Of a DNA stretch of 64,000 nt, positions 57,400-64,000 are shown in pieces. The stretch is from the NCBI GenBank assembly GCA_030144725.1, contig JASKMD010000013.1, positions 4,530,492 to 4,594,491 of the forward strand. The letters are read 5' to 3'. Positions within the stretch are counted from its first letter, which is position 1; every line of letters begins with the position of its first letter. This stretch comes from Haematococcus lacustris. Its lineage: Eukaryota; Chlorophyta; Chlorophyceae; Chlamydomonadales; Haematococcaceae. Both the position numbers and the translations under genes were made by a program. The notes beneath the pieces are model-generated. The model had not been told where the DNA came from, made no database searches, and saw only the letters and a program-made list of their open reading frames with translations.

Positions 57400-59166
57400 T
57401 CACTTAAACCACACCCTGAGCTTTCCTGGCTGGGTGAGGGGGCTGGCCTGCCAGCATGATGGCAACTTATAGGAGATTGATGGCTTCTCAATGCAAATGT
57501 CCAGCCACCGGGCCCAGGGCTGATCAGCCATGAGCTGCAACGACTTGTGCATAGCTGAGCTCGTGCTCCCCTCTACGTACTCGAACACAACATTAGTGAT
57601 GGTGGGCATGAGCTGCACCAGCTGGCGCCAGAACTCCAGGGAGGGAGTCACGGCACAGTCATAGAATGCAATATGTGTGCAGCCCTGGCACAACGGCGCC
57701 AGTGTCACCACATCCGCTGCGCCCACATCCATGAAGAGCACTGTCAACTTGTTCCAGCTGCAATGGTTCAGCGCTTGCACCACAGCTACAAGTTGTTGCA
57801 ACTCTTCATGCTGCCTTGTTGCCCTGCTGTAACACATTCTGAGCCGCAAATCCCCGATCCTCACAGGCACATTGCAAGCTTGCGTCAGGTTATGGACTGC
57901 CACCAGGAGGCTAGGATCAGCATCCCCGTCGTTCCCCATGCCAACACTGAGGCCGCACAGCACGAGGGGCTGGGTGAGTGAGTGCAAGGGCAGGTAGGCG
58001 GCAATGGCGTACTTGATCCTGTGAGTCAGCACCAGCCGCTGCCAGCTGCAGGGTGCATCTGCACGTGAGCTGCTCAAGTCCTTCACTGAACCAAGCAGGA
58101 TGCTGGTGAGTTGAGTGGCTGCCAATAGTGCGTCCAGCTCCTCCTGGCCCCTGACTGTTGCGCCAGGCAGGTGCAGGGTGTGCAGCTGAGGCAACGCCTG
58201 CAGCAGCCTGGGCAGACCCCCCAGGTCGAGTGTTGGGGAGATCGTCAGCACCTTTAGCTGAGCCAGGGGCTGCAGTGCTGCAGTGAAGGCGCTAAGGCGC
58301 CATGGCTCCATCACCCCCTGCAGCTTGAGGCACAACTGCGTCAGGTGCTGGGACAATGGCTGCAGGTTGGGCAGGAAGGGCTTGTTTTCCCCTTCTGGCC
58401 TGTTGTTGATCAACAGGCTCAGCTGCTTGAGCCTGGCTGTATGGAACAGGTTGGCCAGGGTGGCTGCCCCTGGCTCAGGCTGCTTGGGTTGGAGGATGGT
58501 GGTGCTGCTGAGGTCCAGCTGCTGCAGCTGCAGGGTCAGCCGTGGGTGGGCGAGCAGGGTGGCCAGATCACTGCAGGAGATGGAGTAGCCGTGAAGGGCT
58601 AGGGAGGTCAGGGCCGGGAAGCTTTCCACCAGGCACTGGGCAAGGCTGGGGCTGCAGTCTAGGGGCGTACGAGGGGCTAGGGAAGGGTCCTGCAGGCTGC
58701 TTAGCTTGCATGCGTCCACAGCTGTACAGATGCCCAGCTTCCCGAGCACCTCAGCCAGCAGCCTGCTGCCCTGTACCCGCGGTTGTTCCAGGGTTATGGC
58801 CAGCTTGCACACTCTGGCGCGCAAAGCTGTTATGACGCGGGGAGAGAGCAGTTTGTCGCAGCACTGCCTGTCAAGCCGCAGCCGGAAAGCTGGAGCGTGC
58901 AGCAGGCCTGCCTCAAATAGGCCGAAGCAAGTGCGAGCCAGCGTTTCCCTTCCTTTCACTAATCGAAGGGCGATGTCATCCAACAGCGCTGCGGGGAGAT
59001 CCAGCAGCGTAGTAGCAGTGGAGAATTCATCCTGTGCAGGTGGTGCCTTTACTGGCACGCCACTGCTATGGGCATCGCTACGTCCTTGTGGGCTGTTCAT
59101 AGCTATACCTAGCCCACCTCCCCTTACGCCTTTCGTACTTTGGCATGCAAGTATGTTCCTTGCCAT
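57400..59166 (-). CDS. F-box-like/LRR protein, subfamily 3 (gene 13)
   Basis: 588 codons from the first ATG; a second in-frame ATG at codon 23 (59100), in an AGCTATGAA context like that of the other families, is an alternative start. The F-box-like segment (L-L-D-L-P-A-A-L-L-D-D-I-A-L-R) lies at about 53-100 and is shorter in the linker than in other copies (K-G-R-E-T-L-A-R-T-C). LRR repeats include L-Q-L-Q-Q-L-D-L-S-S-T-T-I. C-S-W-Q-R-L-V-L near 375, M-A-D-Q-P-W-A-R-W-L near 545, end K-L-R-V-W-F-K. Closest to gene 6, also by 3' flank and by the Fanzor-like copy upstream. Confidence 0.86.
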   Translation of the reverse strand: MARNILACQSTKGVRGGGLGIAMNSPQGRSDAHSSGVPVKAPPAQDEFSTATTLLDLPAALLDDIALRLVKGRETLARTCFGLFEAGLLHAPAFRLRLDRQCCDKLLSPRVITALRARVCKLAITLEQPRVQGSRLLAEVLGKLGICTAVDACKLSSLQDPSLAPRTPLDCSPSLAQCLVESFPALTSLALHGYSISCSDLATLLAHPRLTLQLQQLDLSSTTILQPKQPEPGAATLANLFHTARLKQLSLLINNRPEGENKPFLPNLQPLSQHLTQLCLKLQGVMEPWRLSAFTAALQPLAQLKVLTISPTLDLGGLPRLLQALPQLHTLHLPGATVRGQEELDALLAATQLTSILLGSVKDLSSSRADAPCSWQRLVLTHRIKYAIAAYLPLHSLTQPLVLCGLSVGMGNDGDADPSLLVAVHNLTQACNVPVRIGDLRLRMCYSRATRQHEELQQLVAVVQALNHCSWNKLTVLFMDVGAADVVTLAPLCQGCTHIAFYDCAVTPSLEFWRQLVQLMPTITNVVFEYVEGSTSSAMHKSLQLMADQPWARWLDICIEKPSISYKLPSCWQASPLTQPGKLRVWFK

Positions 59167-59689
59167 GCGCCAAGCCTGGTCAACATAGTCGGCGTGCGCC
59201 CCTTGCGACCTAGCGTAGCACTGAGGCGAGCAGGAGCTCTACACAAAGCACTAGGCAGTCAAGTGAGGGACACCGCCTTCCTTAGCTCCCTAATCCCTCC
59301 CTAATCCCTAATGCCCCCAACTTTCTCAGATATGCTGCCAGGGTGCATAGCTCAGACCGCAGTTGACCACCTCTGAACCTCAGCCTCTGCCAGCCTGCCC
59401 TGCTGACCAGCATGTCCCACAGCCCAGCCTGACCCTGGGCTCTTGAACCTCAGCTGCCACCTGCTCTGCTCAAGATGTGCTGCACCGGAAGGGTCGCCTT
59501 GGGGCCTGCTGCTGAGGCCCTGGCAGCGGTAGAGTGCAGCTGTGGGGTAATGGGCAGCGCACCCGTGTGGCAGCCACTGTGCAATGTGGTAAGGGTAACA
59601 GCACCTTGGCCCTCAACCTTGAGCCTTCATTGCAGTGGAACACTCAGTGTGGACCTCTACAAAACGGTGTTTTTGTTTGTGTGGAGCTC
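59167..59689. other. Unassigned spacer
   Basis: Upstream region of gene 13. Open frames on + (59475-59734) have no family resemblance. No block seen elsewhere in the window. Confidence 0.35.
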
Positions 59690-59860
59690 CCATGCACGTG
59701 GCATACGCATGGCATAGACATGGCACACACATAGTCATGGTTGCCTACCACCTACACTATTGCCTGACCCCGGAAGGCTATTCTATAGAGTTGGCATGAC
59801 AAACATGCACTAAGTGTAAGCTGATGAGGGGGCCACAGCTCAACAAAGGGGGTCAACACA
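59690..59860 (-). ncRNA. Conserved 3' segment with hairpin after Fz4 (candidate guide-RNA region)
   Basis: On the - strand: AGCTG, a 12-nt loop, CAGCT (59840 to 59819), then CATGCCAACTC and GGGTCAGGCAATAGTGTAGG. The stem is kept although the loop is eight bases longer than in the other copies. Confidence 0.3.
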
Positions 59861-60085
59861 CTACTGTGCCACAGCAGGCTGGGTCTTAGGTGGCCTGTCT
59901 CGCAGCTGCTTGTAGCCCAGGCCTGGGTACTCCTTTCCCTTTCCACCAGCACAGCTCTAGTGGTCGCCCCTTGCTCTCCCAAGTGCGCTGCATGTTTAAT
60001 GCTGCGTTGCAGTCCCTGTCCAGCAACCTGCCTGGCTGTGGTGCTTGCTTGTTATTTAGCAGCCTTGCCCTTGCCCTGGCAAACA
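59861..60085 (-). pseudogene. Fanzor/TnpB-like 3' fragment, copy Fz4
   Basis: Only the C-terminal part: P-Q-P-G-R-L-L-D-R-D-C-N-A-A-L-N-M-Q, an intact RuvC-III-like D-R-D-x-N-A-A-x-N-M (about 60000-60035). Then R-P-L-E-L-C-W-W. After a one-base shift come G-K-E-Y-P-G-L-G-Y-K-Q-L-R-D-R-P-P and the stop at 59861. It begins abruptly just after the end of Fz5, so it looks like a partial tandem duplication. Confidence 0.55.
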
Positions 60086-60098
60086 TGCACTAGTAGAA

Positions 60099-60196
60099 AG
60101 CTGATGACAACTCAGATGGGGACACGCACTACTGTGCCACAGGCTGCTGCTGCTGCTGGGCCTTGGGTGGGTGGTCCCGCAGCCCCTTGTACCTTA
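60099..60196 (-). pseudogene. Fanzor/TnpB-like copy Fz5, 3' part beyond the retrotransposon
   Basis: On the - strand R-Y-K-G-L-R-D-H-P-P-K-A-Q-Q-Q-Q-Q, then a stop at 60129. The hairpin AGTTG-TCAT-CAGCT follows (60112-60099, one G-T pair). It continues the reading frame broken at 63506 by the copia insertion. Confidence 0.6.
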
Positions 60197-60429
60197 TGTT
60201 GAAGACAAGCTGTGTCTCAAGGATGTCAGCCAGTCCCTTATAGCGTTTGCAGTTTGCCTTTGAACTAATGTGTGAGACCCATCTTAGCTTTCGCTCTGGG
60301 TAGAGTTCTTCACTGTTGGGTTCGTGGAGTGCTCGCTCATCTCTTGGGTCTCGCTGCTAACAGGTGTGTTCTATTGTAACTTTTGGGTTCGTGGAGTGCT
60401 CGCTCATCTCTTGGGTCTCGCTGCTAACA
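60197..60429 (+). repeat. 5' LTR of copia element
   Basis: 233 bp, TGTTGAAGAC to GCTAACA. Contains an internal tandem duplication of a roughly 65-bp stretch with GGGTTCGTGGAGTGCTCGC. Compared with the 3' LTR it has C for T at about 60295 and T for G near the second duplication start. Confidence 0.97.
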
Positions 60430-60443
60430 GGTTATGGGCCCAC
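60430..60443 (+). other. Primer-binding site, initiator tRNA-Met anticodon arm
   Basis: GGTTATGGGCCCAC directly after the 5' LTR is complementary to the anticodon stem-loop of plant-type initiator tRNA-Met (GUGGGCCCAUAACC), not to a tRNA 3' end. The Drosophila copia element is known to prime from a tRNA-iMet half in the same way. Confidence 0.8.
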
Positions 60444-60455
60444 TCGCCCCGTGCG

Positions 60456-60713
60456 ATGGCTAATCCTAAAGCCGAGCTGAAAACCGAGCAGAGCGGAAAT
60501 TCCAGACAGCAGTTGGGTGCAGTAACAGCAACTGGAGGCGTCATGCAGCTGTCAGCTGCAGCCCCAGTGTTGAGCGCCGGCAGCAATTTCGCTGCGTGGA
60601 GAAGAAAGGCCAAGGGGGTTCTCACCCTCGGCGGCTGCGGTGGAGGGCCGCTGCTTTGCCAGTGTAATGACCATTACGGCAGCATAGTCGAGCAGGGCAA
60701 GATGATTTCCTAG
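60456..60713 (+). pseudogene. Truncated Gag start of copia element
   Basis: 85 codons from ATG; resembles the N-terminal Gag part (N-F-A-A-W-R-R-K-A). The zinc knuckle, protease and integrase start are missing. At the break ATGATTTC is repeated 12 bp apart (60702-60709, 60714-60721). Confidence 0.75.
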
Positions 60714-63184
60714 ATGATTTCAGCCGCTTGTCCGTGGTGGTGTGTCTCAAAGCCAAGTCAGAAGTGCCAGAGGCCATCAAGGCCACTGTACAGTGGCTAG
60801 AGACCCAGTCAGGGCGCAAGCTCAAGGCGTTGCGCAGTGACAGAGGCACGGAATTTGTGAATCGGGAGGTGGGTCAGTTCTGCGTGGAGCGGGGCATTCA
60901 GCACCAGCAGACAGCCCCCTACAGCCCAGAACAGAATGGGAGGGCAGAGAGGCTTAACCGCACGCTCCTAGAGAAAGGCCGCTGCATGCTTTTTAGCAGC
61001 GGCCTGCCAGCCAGCCTGTGGCCTGAGGTGATGCGCGCAGCCAACTTCCTCCGCAATGCCTCTGCCACCCAGGGCAGGAATGCCACCCCCTGGGAGCTGT
61101 TCTTTGGGGTAAAACCCAACCTGGCTGCGCTGCGTGTGTTTGGTGCTCGGGCCTATGCCCACGTCCCTGAGCACATGCGCAGCAAGCTAGGTGCCAAGGC
61201 TGTGCAGGGGGTGATGGTGGGTTATGAGACGGGCAGTAAGGCCTACAGGGTGCTGGTGCCAGGGGGCAAAATACTCATCACCAAAGATGTGGTGTTTGAT
61301 GAGCTGTCCCAGAATGCGCCTTCAGCTGAGCCAGCTGGGGTGCTAGAGGTGGTAGAGGAGGGGGCAGCGGGGCTGCCGCAGGAGTCTGACCCTCTGGTCA
61401 GTCTCACTGGCGTGCCGGTGCTAGCTCGGGAGGCAGCGGTAGCGCCCGGCCAAGGGTTTATGCCAGCAGGGATGGTGGGAGCTGGTGGTGGAGATGGGGC
61501 TGCAGCTTCAGCAGGTGGGGATGAGGGGGGTGCTTCAGGTGCAGAAGTCAGCAGCCTGCGCCGCTCAGCACGCCTGTCACAGCAGCAGCCTGAGTATGGC
61601 AGCTTGGCAGCAGCAATGGCAGAGGCCCCTGCTGCCAGCGTGTGGGTGCCGCGCACTATCCAAGAAGCGCAAGCAAGCCCTTTGGCTGAGCAGTGGGCAA
61701 TGGCTACAGATGCTGAGATGGAGTCCTTGCTCAGCTATGGTACGTGGGAGCTGGTGCTTCCCCCCCCGGGGTGCCGGCCCCTGGCCAACCGCTGGGTCCT
61801 GTCTGTCAAGGAGGACAGCAAGGGCAACAAGCGCTTCAAAGCCCGGTTAGTGGTCAAGGGGTATCTGCAGCGGGAGGGGGTTGATTTCACGGAGCTGCAT
61901 GCCCCTGTCAGCAAGCATGCTACTGTGCGTGCTCTGCTGGCTGTGGCAGCTGCGGCAGACATGGAGCTAGAGCACCTCGATGCTATGACAGCTTTCCCCA
62001 ATGGCTGGCTGCATGAGGAGATCTACATGCAGCAGCCAGCTGGGTATGAGGATGGAACAGCCCGTGTGTGCCGGCTTCGGCGTGCCCTGCATGGGCTGCG
62101 CCAGGCCCCACGCGCCTGGCATGCGCGCCTGAAAGCAGAGCTGGAGCAGCTGGGGTTTGTGGCTTCAGAGGCTGACTCCTGCCTGTTTACCATGGTGCGG
62201 GGCAACAGCAAGGTGCTGCTCGCTGTGTATGTTGACGATTGCCTCCTGGCTGTCAGCAAGGGGGACACAGCCACGGTGGCCTGGGTGAAGGAGCAGCTGG
62301 CAGCTGTTTTCAACATCCACCAGCTGGGTTCAGCAGAGCGGTTCCTGGGCATGGAGATCAGCCGTGACCGTGCAGCTGGGAAGCTAGTGTTGAGCCAGGA
62401 GTGGTATGCCACCTCTGTGGTAGACCGCTTTGGCTTAGCTGACAGCAAGCCCCGGAGTGTGCCGCTGAGCACATCAGAGCAGTTGGTCAAGGAGGGGGAG
62501 GTGCAGCCACACATGGGGGGGCACAGCTATGCCGAGCTGGTGGGCAGTCTCATGCACCTAGCAGTGTGCACACGGCCTGATATCGCTCAGGCTGTTGGTG
62601 TCTGTGCCAAGTATATGGCTGCACCCACTGCGCAGCACTGGCATGCACTGCGTGGTGTCCTGCGCTATGTGGCTGATTCCAGGGCTGAAGGTCTGGTGTT
62701 TGGTGCAGCTGAGGGGCTGGTTGGGTTCTGTGATGCTGATTTTGCCGGTGACACAGACACCCGTCGAAGCACCACTGGCTATGTGTTCATGCTGCATGGG
62801 GGTGCTGTGTTCTGGTCCAGCCGTCGCCAGCCTACTGTGGCTGTGAGCACCACGGAGGCAGAGTATATGGCTGCCTCTGCAGCTAGCAAGGAAGCCTTGT
62901 GGTTGCGCACCCTGGTGGCTGAGCTGGCTGTGGGCTCTGATGTGGTGCAGCCTGTCACCATCATGTGTGACAATGAGGCTGCCATCACTCTCATCAAGCA
63001 TCCTATTGCCTCTGCCCAGTCCAAGCACATTGATGTGCTGCATCATTTCGTGCGTGAGCGGGCTGCCCGGGGTGAGGTGGTGTTCAAGTTCTGCGAGTCT
63101 GAGGCCAATGTGGCAGATGGCATGACCAAGGCTCTGCCTCGTGCCAAGTTTGAGTTCTGCAAGGCTGGCATGGGCATGGTGTAG
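60713..63184 (+). pseudogene. Copia Pol remnant: integrase C-part, reverse transcriptase, RNase H
   Basis: Open frame of about 820 codons without its own ATG at the start. The integrase core keeps the second and third catalytic residues (S-D-R-G-T-E-F and N-G-R-A-E-R, 35 residues apart) but the first Asp is deleted. The reverse transcriptase has L-D-A-M-T-A-F-P-N-G (Pro where copia elements usually have Leu) and Y-V-D-D at 62228-62239. RNase H has D-A-D-F-A-G-D, S-T-T-E-A-E-Y and C-D-N-E-A. No stop within. Upstream sequences needed for processing are absent. Confidence 0.93.
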
Positions 63185-63258
63185 CCTAATGCCTAAAGTG
63201 TCTCTGGTCAAGGTCTCTGGTCTGGGTTTGTCTTTGTGTGGGGGTTAAGTGACTGTCT

Positions 63259-63267
63259 GAGTGGGAG
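63259..63267 (+). other. Polypurine tract of copia element
   Basis: GAGTGGGAG immediately before the 3' LTR; the usual place of plus-strand priming. Confidence 0.6.
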
Positions 63268-63500
63268 TGTTGAAGACAAGCTGTGTCTCAAGGATGTCAG
63301 CCAGTCCCTTATAGCGTTTGCAGTTTGCCTTTGAACTAATGTGTGAGACCCATCTTAGCTTTTGCTCTGGGTAGAGTTCTTCACTGTTGGGTTCGTGGAG
63401 TGCTCGCTCATCTCTTGGGTCTCGCTGCTAACAGGTGTGTTCTATTGTAACTGTTGGGTTCGTGGAGTGCTCGCTCATCTCTTGGGTCTCGCTGCTAACA
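63268..63500 (+). repeat. 3' LTR of copia element
   Basis: 233 bp; two mismatches to the 5' LTR; ends GCTAACA followed by the target duplication. Confidence 0.97.
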
Positions 63501-63505
63501 CCTTA

Positions 63506-64000
63506 GCTCAGGGTACTCCTTGCCCTTGGCTGGCAGCTCAGACAGGTCCAGCCACTAACACAACACAGCTCCAGCGGGCGCCACCTGCTCTCCCCAATGC
63601 GCTGCATTTGTAATGATGCATTGCAGTACCTGGCCAGCCCCCTGCCTGGCTGAGGACCTGGTTTGGCTTTGTCAGCCTTGCCCTTGCCTTTGCCTGTGCC
63701 CTTGTTGGACTCAACTGCCGGCTCAGCCTTGGTGCGCTTGCTGCGTTGGGCTGGCGGGGGAGTGCTGGGCCCAGGCTCTGAGGTCGCTGGCTGTGTGGCT
63801 GCCTGGCTGCTGCATGGGGCATGTGGGGGCTTGCGGAGGGCACTACAGGGCACCACATCAGGCCCCTCACTGGCTGGTCACACTGCTGGCTCCAGGCTGG
63901 GCGCACCAGGCGGTGTTCCACCTGCCCTGCTGGGGGCTTCCAGTCTGGAGGCCTGCGTTATTCAACTGCCTCTCACAGGGTTGCTGGCCATTCACTGCTG
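63506..64000 (-). pseudogene. Fanzor/TnpB-like copy Fz5, main part, cut by window end
   Basis: On the - strand: A-V-N-G-Q-Q-P-C-E near the window end, G-L-M-W-C-P-V-V (about 63870), S-E-P-G-P-S-T-P-P-P, a Lys-rich linker, L-A-R-Y-C-N-A-S-L-Q-M-Q (RuvC-III-like with Asp replaced by Tyr, as in Fz2), I-G-E-S-R-W-R-P-L-E-L-C. After a shift and a stop, A-K-G-K-E-Y-P-E-L runs up to the insertion point of the retrotransposon. The N-terminal half lies beyond 64000. Confidence 0.6.

Larger units (their letters stand above)
60197..63500 (+). mobile_element. Ty1/copia LTR retrotransposon, internally deleted
   Basis: 3304 bp, flanked by the 5-bp target duplication CCTTA (60192-60196 and 63501-63505). 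LTRs of 233 bp begin TG and end CA and differ at two positions, which suggests a young insertion. Protease and most of Gag and the integrase N-terminus are missing; integrase C-part, reverse transcriptase and RNase H remain in one open frame. It cannot move by itself. Confidence 0.97.

Noticed and set aside
59475..59734. Small + strand frames upstream of gene 13
   Set aside because: No resemblance to any family and no second copy; cannot be supported.
1..64000. tRNA or rRNA genes
   Set aside because: No cloverleaf with a GGTTCGA-type T arm and no rRNA core sequence was noticed on reading both strands; a covariance scan was not possible.

Overview
The window looks like nuclear DNA of a GC-rich chlamydomonadalean (volvocine) green alga. 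Reasons: long GC- and CAG-rich single-exon coding regions, short GT(G/A)CGT-type introns ending in CTGCAG, TGTAA-type candidate poly(A) signals, many GC-rich minisatellites, a Ty1/copia LTR retrotransposon and no bacterial operon features. From memory and unverified, several repeat families resemble those of Haematococcus lacustris; the species call is inference.

The main content is a cluster of 13 paralogues of one F-box-like/leucine-rich-repeat (LRR) protein family. Ten lie on the + strand (0.2-45.4 kb) and three on the - strand (50.2-59.2 kb). Subfamily 1 (about 590-640 aa) is at 259, 8671, 13881, 19392, 31999, 43648 and 52044(-). Subfamily 2 (582 codons each) is at 3186, 38745 and 56462(-). 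Subfamily 3 is at 25055, 27461 (frameshifted) and 59166(-). Subfamilies 1 and 2 share a 5' leader intron of about 95-110 bp; subfamily 3 lacks it. At least five further decayed LRR copies keep only C-terminal pieces, so the locus looks like birth-and-death evolution. A two-gene unit (subfamily 2, spacer, subfamily 1) occurs three times, once inverted.

Between the genes are repeated modules: conserved upstream and 3' blocks, dispersed cassettes, minisatellites (two (CCCCG)n arrays of about 1.39 and 0.6 kb, and 16-, 40- and 43-bp units), a 375-bp hAT-type MITE at 41081-41455 with 8-bp target duplications, and an internally deleted copia element at 60197-63500 with 5-bp target duplications.

The most interesting component is a second, decayed gene family in at least five copies (about 12.3, 23.2-24.4, 47.9-49.3, 59.9-60.1 and 63.5-64.0 kb). 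Its motif order matches eukaryotic TnpB/Fanzor RNA-guided nucleases: a G-I-N-P-G-like RuvC-I site, a V-D-E-Y-x-T-S knuckle, G-L-M-W-C, a Lys-rich linker, and a D-R-D-x-N-A-A-L-N-M RuvC-III site. Four copies share a small hairpin just after the stop. The copia element sits inside one of these copies. Three copies follow LRR pseudogenes and two precede subfamily 3 LRR genes, so the two families have been duplicated together.
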